A DNA stretch of 64,000 nt, from NCBI GenBank assembly GCA_950106755.1, contig OX467084.1, forward strand, positions 36,769,213 through 36,833,212. The letters run 5' to 3'. The notes under the pieces are model-generated. The model was not told the origin of the DNA. It did not search any database and saw only the letters and a list, made by a program, of their open reading frames with translations. A program made the translations under genes and the position numbers. Below, in pieces: positions 1-13,025 of this stretch (the stretch's first letter is position 1; each line of letters opens with the position of its first letter). This DNA is from Climacium dendroides (Eukaryota; Streptophyta; Bryopsida; Hypnales; Climaciaceae).

Positions 1-782
1 ATTTATTGAAATTTTAATTACAATTACATTTCTAAATATACATCAATATAATATTTTATTTTTTATTATATAATATTTAGTGATGTGAAATTTTGAGATT
101 CTTAAAGCAAATTTTAGTATTAGACTTGAATTTCCTTTAGTTTTTCTTCAAAAATTCAAGACCATTTGAAATCTTTACAAGAAAATGTAAAAATTATATC
201 TTAAGTTATTGAAGACCTGCAATTTCATCTTTGAAAAGAAAGCCCATTTATATATAGAGTGGCAAATGGATCATAGATAGTAAAAGATTCTAAAAGAGTG
301 GCTTATTTTTATATGGTTATTCCTTTTAGGAAGGAGGTGCTAAACCAGGTTATGATCTAAAAGCTTCATTTAATAAATAAACTAGTACACATTGGACTCT
401 TCAATGTACCCATAGTGAACATTTCACAATGGGGACTAACACTTTCATACCCATGTTTATGCTATTCCAACTCTAAAAATTCATAACAAATCCCACACTT
501 ATCCAAAATGTATATCTAAAAGTGAACTGTGCTTGACTTCCATTTATCTTTCAAGGAAAATTCACACTGAAAAATATTTGGAGATGTTACATAAAACTCA
601 TTGAAATCAGCAACAACGTCATCTGTGAAGAAAGATGAACTGCGTCATATCATGCTGAGCAACGGAAGTACGGAACAGCATGGCCATGGCAGCATCGACA
701 ACAGGCGCTTCATTCATCAGCCTGCAAAGACGTCGGCGACATGACTTAGCCTTTCACATCGTCGTCAACAAATCTTCAGGAA

Positions 783-2137
783 TCAGCTCCAATAGTAGAA
801 TTTCATCATCCTAGCCACGCAAATTGACAAGACAGAGAAGGGGATGGAACATTGGTCACACAGCTGACATTCCTGACTAGCTATGAACTTACTTTTGTTT
901 GCTGAGGGACGCCCACTTCAGCAGGCACAATGGCTCCTCTTGTTGCACTTTCGCTGACTTGGGCTCTGGGGCCTGCAACACATGTCCAAACACCATAAGT
1001 TAATACATAAATAGTGCTGTCATTCTAACTTAGTCGTATGAAATTCAGAACACAAACTGTGGTAAGGGTGATATGAGTCTAGAACGGAAGTATAATTGAA
1101 TGTCCCGAATTCTGAATCCATTTACGAGTGGAGGATGTTCAAACTAAGCTCGTCCAACTACCAAATCCTTCTTCAAAACAAAAGAAATGAAAGCAGCAGA
1201 ACGCAAAGAGGTGAAGTTGACAGTGCAATCTCACATTCACCGCCATTTTCCGTTGCCATTTCCAAATCAGGCTGAGCTACGGACTCTCCACCTGTGCATC
1301 AAGAACTGAAGAATTGAAGTGAAGTAATTCATCCGTCAGACAAAGTGACAAGGAAAACAGCAGAAATACGTACCAGACGACTACCAGACGTTCAACACAC
1401 AAGCATTCTCCTCTTTTTTGATCTCCCCTGTTTAACGAGGAGGTCGTACTTGAAGAGTTGTCAAATTTTCAGAGTCCACGGGAATGAAGCACTGGTGTAA
1501 AATATATTCTCATACCTTATCATTGGGCGGAGCATAGAGACATCAAATCACCAGTATATATATATATATGGGTATTCAGCAGCACCAGTGATACGGGAAA
1601 AACAACAATAAATTAATATATGTCGATTTTGTTTACAAAGTTGATTCGCCCAGTTCACAAGTCCTGGACATGAAAATGGGCAACAACAAAACCTCACCTT
1701 CAGGAGAGCCAAAGCTGTTCCTCATTTCCGAGTCAATCACAGTATTTGCATCCGCAGTAGCACCAACTTCAGGGAGGGCATGGTCTTGAGCTCCACCACC
1801 AGCTGACGAATGGAAGAAGGGAGACGAGTTGAAGATGCCGTCATTTTGCGCAGCGAAAGTCACAGCTGACAGTTACACTAAGATCGACACCCAGATCGAG
1901 CTAGTTCTACCTGGAGCTAGTTCACCATGCAGAAGGAAAATATTGAGGAGTTAGCGAATTTAGGAGTTGAGGAAGAGCTGAAATTGAGGGAGGAGGCAGC
2001 AGACCTGCTGTCTGTATCTCGAAAAAACACTTCCAAAGTCGAACGCTTAGGAACCAGAGAGCAGCCACTATGATTTGAATGGCAATGCCAATCAGAAGCG
2101 TCAGCCACACTTGATCCCACAAGCTGCTGCCTCCCAT
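783..2137 (-). CDS. Locus I, copy 1: five-exon gene for a 154-aa single-pass membrane protein, function unknown
   Basis: I do not recognise the family. On the minus strand the exons are 2137-2005, 1802-1698, 1291-1235, 972-893 and 872-783. All introns are GT-AG except that intron 4 is very short (20 nt, 873-892), so the exon 4/5 join could differ. The frame stays open throughout for 154 aa. Introns 1-3 are phase 1 and intron 4 is phase 0. Exon 1 starts at ATG 2135-2137 and encodes a hydrophobic segment (LLIGIAIQIIVAALWFLSV) followed by basic residues, so one N-terminal membrane anchor is likely. Exons 2-4 are acidic, and the C-terminus has a CxxC pair (CDQC). The paralogue at 7007-9207 keeps the same exon order and phases, which supports the model. 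No product can be named. Confidence 0.6.
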
Positions 2138-2273
2138 CGCGTCTATCAATTAACCAGCTGTTCACAGCAGAATACGAACCAGCTCGATCGATCTGCACGC
2201 AAAAAATCAAGGTTTGCTGTCGAAATGAACAATCTATGAGGGGCATTAGACTGACAGTAGTGTAGTACTGCAT

Positions 2274-3750
2274 TTGAATACCGTGTATGTTCCAAAAATG
2301 TTACCATATGAAGCGAAGGCAACAAGGCTACAGTACAGAAATGTACTGCAACGTCGGGTTAGGCGAAGGCAGAAATGCTACAGTAGAAAATTGCAGGAAA
2401 CAGAAAGGAAAGAGACCTGTTATTCAACTTCCACCTGTAGATGCAATATTCCTTCATTGCTTCCTTCTACTGTAGTTCAAACCCAGTCACAAATTTCACA
2501 TAATCCGGAGTTGTTGTCGTTGAAATGTTCATAGGACCGGTTGATAACTCATAACTAAAGATAAGAGGGTCTGAAAAAGCGCACAGGCTCTGAAACTGCC
2601 GACCTCCTGAAAAGTACACTGTTTGTACATGATTTTATTTTTAGCCTTTTTGCAATGTGCAAAAAATTTACATTTCAAGAAGTGGGCAACATTAGAGCCC
2701 TATGCCATTTCAACTTCAAATTTTCATTACTAATTCCATAAAGCTTCAAAAAATATGAAATGACTTGGGTTAAATGCCAATTCTACTCTTCTTTCAAGGA
2801 AAATTTACTGAAAAATATTTCAAGAAGCTTTACGTCCCCAAAATTCAATTCGAGCTCTTAGGTGGGCAATTTGTGGACCTACTACCTTAGTTGTTGGAGA
2901 AGCTTATCAATTTCTTTCAATTGGCCATTTTACTTGACATTCAAATTTTGAACAATGGATGAATCATGAATGCATAAATGTCCCAAGCACATGGAATCTT
3001 TATTTTTCATCCATCTAAATATTTATAAATTCTAGTTGTTGTTTTTTTCATATTTTATGAAGTACCAAAGTGGCGATATAAAATATTATAGTGGTGCTTC
3101 AAATTTCAACATTCATTCACATATTGAATGAAAAATATCACATTAGCATATACCACATGTCCACAATCTAAGGAGTCTACAATTCTATTTTCATCCACAA
3201 TCTAGGGATTTCATCCAAGATTTTTTTAATTTGAAATTTTTGGGCCAAATTAAATTTTTCTAGTACAATTTGACACTAGAAAGCCAAAAAAAGCTAGCAT
3301 AGATTCTTGTATTAGTAGTCTTCTAATTGTATGATACAAATTATTACAACTTCTTTTTGCAAATCTTCATGGGGCATAAATATAATTGATTGATTACAAA
3401 ACTAAATTTTTCATTTAAGAAATGAACTCAATGAATAAGTATGTTTTTTAATTCAAAAACATACCTATTCATTCAGTTTGAATCACTATCATTCAATCTT
3501 AATATTTTGAACTCAAAATAGAGAAATTCTTGTGAAAAAATTTATATACAATTAATAGTCAATTCTAGATACAATTTTGAGAATTGTTGGTTTCAAGTTT
3601 TATTGATAAAGATTACTAAGTGTAGTAATTGATCTAATTGTATAGATATCATCAATGGATTGTATTTTACAACTCCATATGGAGAAATGGGTTGCTTTTT
3701 CGGGTGAAATTTGCAAGATTGAGTGTTTATAACATTTGTGAATTCAATTT
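2274..3750. other. AT-rich intergenic sequence, no gene seen
   Basis: This stretch is upstream of locus I on the minus strand. Small open frames around 2274-2534 are short, differ between the two copies and have no splice support. The rest is AT-rich single-copy-looking sequence that realigns to about 50035-51445 in copy 2. Copy 2 differs near 50125-50195 by four short direct repeats of a CACAAATTTCATAG motif. Confidence 0.6.
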
Positions 3751-3882
3751 GTGAAGACAAGTGCTACTGAGCATGCTACAGTAGGAGATGTCGACCATAT
3801 AGTTAGCAACAGATTCAATAGCACAAGAGAAATAATTAATGTCATCCTGCACCCTCAAACAACTCTAGGCAATCACAAGTTA

Positions 3883-4360
3883 ACCCCTAAAGGAGCAAAC
3901 TGTATTTTTTGGCAACATAACAATTTTAGACAACTTACTACAAATGGGATTTTTTCTTTGAATTTTTTTGAAATTTTCACACAACATGTACTCAAGGAGT
4001 AGCTTTAAAGCCCAATAATTTTCATAACTTTTGACTACATGGTTAAAAAGTTATCGTATGATATGTAGTTTCTTTTCTAAACAGGGCATTCCAAATAGAT
4101 TAGAAAAAATCACTTTTTCCACAAACAAAAATTTGAATGTGTTTTTTTAGATTTATATATACATAGAAAGCTAAAAATTATTCAATTCAATCAATGAGAT
4201 GAAACTTACGAGGAGTTTTAATTTGTGGTTAGTTATTGATTCTCTATTCTAAAATTTACTTTGAAGTCATTTATTTAATTCAATTTTCAACAGTTTTGGA
4301 AAAGTAAAATCACATGATGTAGATTGTTTATTACAACATTACAACCATTAGGATTGGCAT
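3883..4360. repeat. Dispersed ~480-bp repeat, member 1
   Basis: This stretch (TTAACCCCTAAAGGA..., then a TTTTTTGGCAACATAAC motif) is related in the same orientation to 16989-17470 within copy 1. It has a near-identical duplicate at about 51576-52060 in copy 2. No coding capacity or termini were identified, so its class is unknown. Confidence 0.55.
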
Positions 4361-4408
4361 TTTTTTAATTCCATACACTATCACAAGATGGGGTTTTTAA
4401 ACTTTTAA

Positions 4409-4622
4409 CACTACAAGAAAACCTATCCAAAATGACAAAAACTGGTCCGAAATGACAGAAATCAGCCCCTCCTAATCTACAGAAAATTGACAGTTTTTTG
4501 TCAATTTACACAATTTTCTATCAATTCGGACAATTTTTGTCATTTCGGACTGAAATTCGTCAAATTTCTATAGATTAGGAGAGGCTGATTTTTGTCATTT
4601 CGGACGCATTTTTCTTGTAGTG
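4409..4622. mobile_element. CACTA-type MITE, 214 bp
   Basis: The element starts CACTACAAGAAAA and ends TTTTCTTGTAGTG, the terminus typical of CACTA (EnSpm) elements. It is flanked by the 3-bp duplication TAA (4406-4408 and 4623-4625). Most of the body is one long imperfect inverted repeat containing repeated TTTGTCATTTCGGAC-like blocks. Copy 2 has the empty site near 52098-52110, so insertion followed the duplication or was lost precisely. There is no coding capacity, so it must depend on a transposase elsewhere. Confidence 0.85.
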
Positions 4623-4625
4623 TAA

Positions 4626-6750
4626 GTGAATTTTTAAGTATAGTTTTAACAATAAGATTAGAAGTAATGACTTTTAAGGAGATTTACAGTAAAAATTTAC
4701 TATAGATACATGTATGGATGCTAAATAGTGCATTACATGTATATAGCAGAAAGTTACATGTAATAGCACAAGAATTGCTAAGGACCATTGCGAAAAATAC
4801 CGGTCCTATTCCCTGTTACAATTTAAGTGACATTATCTTTTGGTATAACTTTTGAATCTCAAGTCCTACGAATATGAAATTTCTATTGGACATGTCCTCG
4901 GGAGGTGCACTCCCCTTTTTTTTTATGTTAGCGTGCAAATAAAACTTTGAATCCCCTATATATTTTTTGAATTTTATATAAAATAAAATAAATATAAATA
5001 TAAATAGATTTTTCTACTTTGAAAGTTTATGTTTTGAATTATTGATATTTTTATTTGTTAATAATAATTAATTATAAATTTTTGAAGTAAAAAGATACAC
5101 TATAGGATTGAAAAATAACTTTCACACCTCTATATTATATAAAAAAATGAATAAAAAAATTCCTAAAAATAACTCTCTATTGAAAGTTCACTTTGAGTCG
5201 AATAGCAATACAATGGTCATCTACATTTGTTCACTAAAAATATTTGAGTTAAAAAACACACCATTTTAGTGTATTTTTAACCTCTTCTAGAAATCATTCC
5301 ATATTTTATTTGAGTTTGAAATTTTGGAAGTAGAATCTTATAGTCATTAGTAAACAATGCTCAAAATTTGAAGTTCAAATTATAATTTATTAGAAACTAC
5401 TTGTTCACATGTGGTTTGTTGTAGTGGAACTAAGTGCACCTCCCAAAGACATGTCTAACTTGATGGTCATCAAATCCCTTATTTCTTAAAAATTAAAAAC
5501 AATCATTTTATATTTAAAAGTCAACTTTGTTAATTTATCACATTTGTGATTTAGGGAGTTTCGCTACATTCAGAGTACCCAAATTGAATGATCTAGAATT
5601 GAAGATTTGGTGGTCTATTTCCACACTAGGTAGACATGCCTAGCAAGAGGTATCTAAAAATATATTATTTTATGTCCTCTAGGTCCATGCAAATAGGACT
5701 CTTTTGCACAAACACTTTTGAACATTGAAGAAGGTGTCAGCTTCATTTTTTGGTGAGATTTGATCAACATCAAGTCCACTCAAATGGCCAATTTTTAGTT
5801 TTTTTGGTTCATGATTTTCTATTTATTCTTAACTTATACCTCATTGCTTCTATTTTGTGACAATCCAAGTTTTTTTCCCTATAATACTATTTTAGTACTT
5901 GCAAGTAGTCCATAGTACTTGAAATGATACTTTTAGCCATTGATTTTTCCAATCAACAACTAAGATTCTTCCACTACGTAGTACTCCTTGTACTCCTAGT
6001 ATTTCAGTGATGAAATGTAGGATTTTTTTTGTTGAACATTTTCAATATATGATATACAGTTTGTCTTCACTTTATCTTTAAACCTCTAAGGTCAATTCGA
6101 ACCTCTACTAAATAATTTGTAAATTTGTAGGTCTTATAGAAGCTAGTAAGAAGAATTGAAGATTTTAAGACTCATAAATGACTCACAATTGTATCTATTT
6201 TTTTTTTAATAAGGCTTTTAAGAGTTTCAATATAACATGGAGGCACAAAGAACATAAACATTGGAGGATTTTGAATTTTGATTATGTGGTCATAAACTTT
6301 GTAGATTTGGATGGAATATAAATCCTTATAACACCACCATTGTGGCAATCCAAAGGTACAACACATTCAACCTCCTTCCACACTCTCATTAACATTTAAA
6401 CACCCACCAAATCACACATATCCACAACTCTCTCTAATACAACCAACATTACCATCAACTATGCCACATCCATTTTGTTCTACAAACATCAAATAGAAAA
6501 CAACCAACTTGTACTACCATCTCTACTTGCCTTGAACTAAGAATGTCCCCCATTATGAAAAACCATACACCCCTTTCACCAACAGATACATACACCTACC
6601 CCCTTGCTACCCCTAAATGTAAAACTCAATAAGACACTAGAAAAGAGTCTCCCTTCTAATGAAGGTATGTAGCATGAGTGTCAGTGCACATTCTCTTCAT
6701 TTCCTCCAACCCATAACCACTAATGGGATCTCTTCATATGGCTAATCCTT
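4626..6750. other. AT-rich intergenic sequence with a 78-bp microinversion relative to copy 2
   Basis: No supported gene. The region realigns to about 52110-54215. Bases 5635-5712 are present in copy 2 as the reverse complement at 53112-53189, with continuous alignment on both sides. Short open frames such as 6172-6366 are conserved between copies only because the DNA is. Confidence 0.6.
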
Positions 6751-7006
6751 CAAGGATAGATGCAGCGTAACTTAAGGAAGTGGGATCATCCGCGCGACCG
6801 TGGTATAGAATCCGAACCCTTGAGTAGAAAGATGACCGAAGGGCTTCAGGAGCAGTGCAACAATCATGGCCAACAGCGACAAACCTTTCTCCATTGGCGC
6901 TTCATTCAGCAGCAGCAGCCTGCAACAACGTCAACGAGGCGACGTCACTTAGTCTTTCACATCATCGTCAACAAATCTTCAGAAAATTTGAGCTCCAATA
7001 GTAGAA

Positions 7007-9207
7007 TTATACCATCCTATGCAAAATTGACAAGACAGAGAAGGGCATGGAACATTGGCCACACCGCTGACTTTTCTGCAAGACCACCCTCAACTTACTT
7101 CCTCTTGCTGGGAATGAGGAACGTCCATGTCGACAGGCTGCACAGGGGCTCCTCTTGCGACATCTTCAATGACTTGGACCTTCGGGGCTGCAACCCATGT
7201 GCAAACATCATAAACTAAACAACCAACCGAAGTTCGCCGACATATATAGTCCGACTTAGTATGTATCTTACATGGATGCAGCGTAGCAAACCGATTTCAT
7301 TGTGAAATAGTCTTAAACAACAATCTGCGGTTTGGATATTCGTAGGTCAAGTCTATGGAGCAGCATCAATCTCAGTGATTCATAAAAACTTAGAAATGTG
7401 GATGTGAAATTCATGGACAGCACTGGTGGGAACAAGGCCACGGAAATGACGTACTGGTCACTGCAGATTCGATTACTGGAGGATGGGCCTCTTGATCGCT
7501 GAAATGTTCAATCCCTGCAATGTCAACTGTTCAATACTGGATTCAAATCGGAATTCGTCTTCATTCTATTCCTGTGTAAGGATGACATGAGTCTAGAATG
7601 AAAGCACGAGGTGAAGTGGGCGATATAAGGTGGACACAAACTCTATGAAATTACGTTCCGAAGTTGGCCAATTCCAACCGGAAGAGATCAAATGGCCCGA
7701 AGTTCTAAATCCATTCACGAGTGGAGCATGTTCAAGTTCTGCACAATCATCTACCAAATGCTTTTCAATAACAGAGTCTATTCACACAGAAATACTCGCA
7801 GTGCAGCACGGGGAGAGGTAAAGTTTATAGTCCGTGCAAGATTTCTCACCTTCACCGCCATTCACAATTCCCATTTCCATTTCCGGCTCAGTCATGGATT
7901 CGCCACCTGTGCATCAACAAATGAAGAAGTCAAGCAAATCCGCCAGGATGCGAATTAAGGAAGAACCCAAACAATACTAAGCCTCACATACTCTTCCTCA
8001 GGTTCAAGCTCACAGACTTGATAAGAAATTCACATATCCTGGACCCCAAAGGAGCAAGAAAAAATCTCACCTTCAGCAGGGCCATAGCCGTTTCCCATTT
8101 CCATGGCGTTTGCATCACCAACAGGGAGGGGCTGATCGTGGGCAGTTTCCTCAACTGAGCAAGAAGGAAGATAAACATGTTATCAGTTTGCACAGCGAAA
8201 GACAGTGTAGCCGTATTTTTCGAGTCTTTAACCCCTAAATGACGGACCCATGTCCATTGATTTCAAACCTCACTGCCCGTCACTCAATTTGCTATCATTT
8301 TGCAACCAGATATGTATGAAAAATTTTATATTTATTTTTCAGTGATGAAACCACATGTCTTCTGTACTTCACAAAAAATTCAGATTTTTTTGTGGAAAAT
8401 TATTTTTTTTAAATAATTTTTGAAGAAAAAATGAAGAAAAATCACATCAAATAGAAAATCATTTCAAAAAATCTGAAAATTTCACCATGACTAACATCAT
8501 CGTGCAAACTGAATTTCCAAGTCATTCTATCATTAGAAAATAATAGACATTGAAAATACATCCAAAGTTCAAATTGCAATAAAATATTCAATATTAGGAA
8601 TTTTTTAATAATTCAAATTGGAGTAGAAACTGCAATAGATCACCTTCATTTTGTTAGTTGGACTCAAATTCAAAAAATATCATTTTTGTGGAGAAATCTC
8701 AGATTTAGAGCAAGGAACAACAACTTCCCAAAATACAGTAAAATAGCATGTTTTATGATTCGTTTTGTTTACTAACTTCTCATTTATGTGAAGACAAACA
8801 CTTGCAAGACTACAAACTCATTTAAATACTCTTCATAACCCAGCATGAAAAGTCAACCAAAAAAATGATTGACAAAAAACTGCTTTTGTACTCTTTCCAT
8901 CTCACAATACTGTCAATGGAACGCCACAGAATGGCGCCAGCGGCGCTCCAGGGTTAAGTTTTCAAGTTTACTAGAGGGAAGCACTTGGACTAATTCAGAG
9001 TGCTTCCCTGGACGAAAACACCGAGCAGTACTTGAGGAAGAGTTGAAATTAAGGAAGGAGGCCCCAACCTGCTGTCTGTGGCTTGATCTGTTTCATCAAC
9101 CAGTTGCAGAGTCGAACGCTCAGGAAACGGAGAGCAGTGACGACAATTGAAACGGCAACCGCAATCAACAGCGCCAGCCCCACTCGATTCCACAAGCTGT
9201 CTCCCAT
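7007..9207 (-). CDS. Locus II, copy 1: five-exon gene for a 145-aa single-pass membrane protein, paralogue of locus I
   Basis: The family is not recognised. The minus-strand exons are 9207-9069, 8154-8071, 7906-7850, 7187-7099 and 7075-7007. Introns are GT-AG, in phases 1,1,1,0 exactly as in locus I, and the joined frame is open for 145 aa. Exon 1 starts at ATG 9205-9207 and encodes a membrane segment (LALLIAVAVSIVVTALRFL) followed by basic residues. The middle exons are short and acidic (GDANAMEMGNGYG; VIEDVARGAPVQPVD), and exon 5 ends in a CGQC-containing tail. Exon 3 is 57 nt in both loci. Intron 4 is only 23 nt, so that junction is the weakest part. The matching structure in three other gene copies is the main evidence that this is a real gene. 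Confidence 0.6.
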
Positions 9208-9389
9208 CGCGAATGTCAAGCAGCTAGTGCACAATATTCTCTACGAAACAGCTCGAACGATCTGCAACACAATTATTCGAGGTTTGCACAGTCAGAATCA
9301 AGACGCGAATTGAGCAGTAGCATTAGATAAAGCACCCAGGATAACTTACTGTAATTGATTGAGAAAGCATTAGAGCTGGCGGTAATTAC

Positions 9390-9990
9390 GAACATGTCAC
9401 CACAGGACTCTTTCCAACGTCGCCGACGTCAGCAACTTCCCTTCGCTTAGCTTTGGTCCGTCGACCTCAACCTAGTCCTTCAATTAATGTGCTTGCGATT
9501 CTCTTCCTCTGATCCACGAAAGTGCACGTGCATTCTGGATCATTCTGGATCAAATGCTGAGTCTTAGCATCCCGACCACCACTTGAAAGGCTTCTAATCA
9601 AAAAGTAGCTAGCATTTGAACACTGATTTAGACACGACTGTCTTGAAACTCTGCCACAATCTCTGTATTAGCTAGAGCATTCGGAATGCAAATACAGAGA
9701 AGTACAAGAATTCGAGCATTTGCGGAAGGGACTGAAACCAACACCGAAAGCGGGAAACTGTCCTGACAGGTGCGAAGCATGAAAGCTCGGCCTTGAGTTC
9801 GCAATTCCCGATTCACTAGCTACCTCAGACGCTGAATCAAGTGAAAACCAAGTGGACTAACTTAACACCGGAGCTCCTACAGCAGGTAACACAGCGACGG
9901 GATGGAAGCATGAAACACAGCGACGGACTCTCGCAATGTGCCTCAATGCATATACGGAAGGCTGTTTATATGCATTGAGGCACAGTTCTA
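9390..9990 (-). other. Less AT-rich segment with possible exons upstream of locus II
   Basis: The base composition resembles the exonic parts of loci I and II. A minus-strand open frame at 9628-9816 (counterpart 57056-57274) contains an acceptor-like CTGTCAG within it. No complete splice chain could be built, and the two copies differ in frame near 57126-57467. It could be a 5' exon or promoter region of locus II, or a separate decayed gene. Confidence 0.3.
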
Positions 9991-10030
9991 ACCTTCCCAT
10001 CGGGAGCCACTGTAGCAATGAATTTTTCGG

Positions 10031-10121
10031 CTCGCCATAGATAGTATTCTTGCCATAGAAAGTACTCTCGCCATAGAAATTACTCTCGCCATAGAAATTA
10101 CTCTCGCCATAGAAAGTACTC
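10031..10121. repeat. 18-bp minisatellite, five units
   Basis: The motif GCCATAGAAA recurs at 10034, 10052, 10070, 10088 and 10106, a period of 18 bp. The array is absent from copy 2, where the alignment breaks near 57430. Confidence 0.8.
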
Positions 10122-10331
10122 TTAAAAAATACTAGTGAAAACGAATTTTACGAATACCAGTTAAGTTTCGCCACATGGCGTCATCTCCTTCATTTGGAAT
10201 CCATTCTACCCCAATTGAGGAATCGACGAATCCGACTCTTAAACGGCGCCAGAAACTGCGGACCGTGTCCTTCCGGTGCTTTGGCGACATTTTCCTTGTG
10301 AATTCTAAGGAGCTCCTGGTTGTAATTTACT

Positions 10332-12245
10332 CCCTTTCTTCTTTCTTTTTGGTTTTTTAACAAATGGAAGAACCATTGCAATTTGGTTGAGTGTCATGGG
10401 GGGAGGGCACCGCCTACACTAATTTGGACATGACCCGCGGATTTAATCCAGTCATTAATCCATTCATTCAGGGTTAATCCTTCAAAGGTGGAAACAGAGT
10501 GTAGCTAAAGAAAGTGGTTTTCATCTAGGGTATGATGGGCCCATGACCAAGGATTCATGCCTTAAAATTCTTCACACTTTGCTTGTTGCCATTTTACAAC
10601 TACATTTGAATGAAATCTCTTTTTTTTAGAGATGAAATCACATGTGTTTTGTGAATACAAAAAGGATTCAATTTTTTTAGGCAAGGACTCAAAACTATTG
10701 TGAAATTATATCGTGAAATCTTGAAGGAAAAAATGAAGGAAATTCATATCGAATACGATATATGCTCAAAACATTCTAACATTTTACCACAAGTATACAT
10801 TATAGTTTATAACATCATAGTATAGAGCAAAGTTACTATGTCATTGAAAAAATCACAAATTCAACAAAACTATGGTTATAGGCCAAAAGTTCAAATTGCA
10901 ATAACATATGGAATTTAAAGAATATTTCAAGTTTTTCAAAACTAGAGTTCAAACTACACTTGATAAATTTCATTTCATTAGTTGAGCACAAATTTAAAAA
11001 ATATAATTTCTACAACTAAAATTCACATCAAGTGAATAGAGTAAGAAGTGTCCAAAATACACTATTGACATGTGGGATTTGAAGATCAAGTATTTTGCCT
11101 TTTAAAAAATCAATAATGCAATAGAGAGAGAATATTGAATTGATTATTCATTTAAAATGCACTCAAGCAACTCCCTCTAAAAAACTTAGATGAAATTTTT
11201 TTCCATCCTATTGCCCTTCTTGAAATCATCCAATGGACACAAATTGTATGCAATGTCTTTACATAGAATAGTTGTCATGGTGCAAAATTAGTGACAATTG
11301 AACTCAAATGTGAAGAGAAATAAACTTCCAAACAATAATGCAAAACATATGTTTATACTTGGTGTTAGGTGTATGTGAATCCGGTTCAAATGTAGGTCTA
11401 AATTTGTTCCTAAGACCCTTAGTAACAACATTATTTAACACTAAATGCAAACATATTTTAAGCAAGTTAGAATAAGGGCTCAAACTCCAAAAGTATAACA
11501 AACTCGTAAATCCCTTAAGAGACACTTCATATGTATACTTGTTCGAACTTCATTAGTGTATATGTTAAAGCATATATTTTAAAAAATTGTAGTTTTTTTC
11601 ATGTAGTAATTCAAGTACGCCAATTTCTTAGAAAGATTACCTACAAATATAAGACTTTTGTAACTTTTTTGATTCCAGTCCAAATAGAATGAGTCAATTT
11701 TTTTATATAGACAAAAAATTAATCTACATGAAATTTATTTTTGAATTTTTTTTATTTCAAGGTATTTTGGGGGGTTTGCTATCCAATTTGGAGTATTCTT
11801 CTTCCAAATGGCATAATCTTTGCTTACACCAATGCAAATAAAATTTATGTTTCAAAAACCTCCAAAGGAGACACTTTAAACTTTGGGGAAAAAGTTCAAA
11901 TCACACAATATTATGAATTTATTTCATTAAAAAGTTCAAATCTAAATTAGAATGTAATTTTTATTATTTTATATTCTAACTTATAATTTTTTTTTAAATT
12001 CCCAGATTATTCTTATATATATTTAATATTTAATATTCAGTATAATTGTTTTACACAATAAAATTTAAAATATCACAATAAATTCATTATTACACCAAAA
12101 AATATAAAATAATCACCATCTACAAAGAAAGAAATTATTCACAATATGAAAATATTCACATTGTGTGAATAAATTACTTATAGTCTAGAGTTAATGCTAT
12201 AGTGGAAGATTGAAAATATGAATTGAAGGTTATTGCATAGAGTGA
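10332..12245. other. AT-rich intergenic sequence, partly missing from copy 2
   Basis: No gene supported. Roughly 10332-10985 is present in copy 1 but missing between about 57670 and 57700 in copy 2. From there alignment resumes and continues through 12245 (about 58950). Confidence 0.55.
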
Positions 12246-12699
12246 TTTGTGTATAAATAATGAAACAACAACTACGATTTTTGTAACTCCATTTTTCAAT
12301 GATAATTGTGTTGAGATGAAATTTCTCATTAATTGGATTTTTTACATTTATCAATTTAATTTCACTTTATGCAATGAAAATTACATGAATAAAATTATTT
12401 CATCAAAATTATTCTTTGCAAATAGGTAGCATATATTCTCATATAATAGAGAGACAAAACTGAAAGTTGAATATTACTTAAAATATAAAGTTAGCTCAAA
12501 AATGATGATTAATGATGTGGCAATGGAATTTTTTTATAGATTGACCCTTAGATTCCACAAAAGACTTAATTAAATTTCAATGATTTTCATCCTATCACCC
12601 TAAATCATGTATTGCACATTGGAAAAAAGCCTCCCATTGCAATAGTATTGTTTCAATGGTTAAACAATAGAGTATTAAAAGCATATTATTGTAGTATTG

Positions 12700-13021
12700 A
12701 TGGGGAATTTTGTTAAAATGGTGGTATTCCATGTGCTATTTTCAGATTGCTTGCTCTAAATTGTAAAAGTGACATTAAGGATACATGTAGTTTTTAGGAA
12801 TCTTGGATTTATATAGATTTAAGAAATTTAAGGCTAATATAGATTTCAAATTGCAAAATTTGAATTGTAAGAATAATATATAGTACAATTGTATTTTTTA
12901 CTCATCTAAGAACAATATAGATTTAAGACATCTAGGAAATTTGTATACTTCAAATTGCTTGCTCTAAACTATAAAAACTACCAAAGTAGCAGAATTTTGC
13001 CATTTTAATGAAATTGCCCAT
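12700..13021. mobile_element. 322-bp MITE with the same termini as the giant element
   Basis: The left end reads ATGGGGAATTTTGTTAAAAT and the right end is the reverse complement of ATGGGCAATTTCATTAAAAT. These are nearly the termini of the 25 kb element at 24091-49358. Flanks are ATTG on both sides (12696-12699 and 13022-13025), a 4-bp target duplication. The counterpart in copy 2 is 59410-59648, so insertion predates the duplication. Both arms carry a TTGCTCTAAAYT motif inside the TIR. It encodes nothing and is probably a non-autonomous relative of the giant element. Confidence 0.8.
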
Positions 13022-13025
13022 ATTG

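Noticed and set aside
1922..2273. 118-aa minus-strand frame overlapping locus I exon 1
   Set aside because: It is out of frame with the membrane-anchor exon, which is conserved in all four gene copies.
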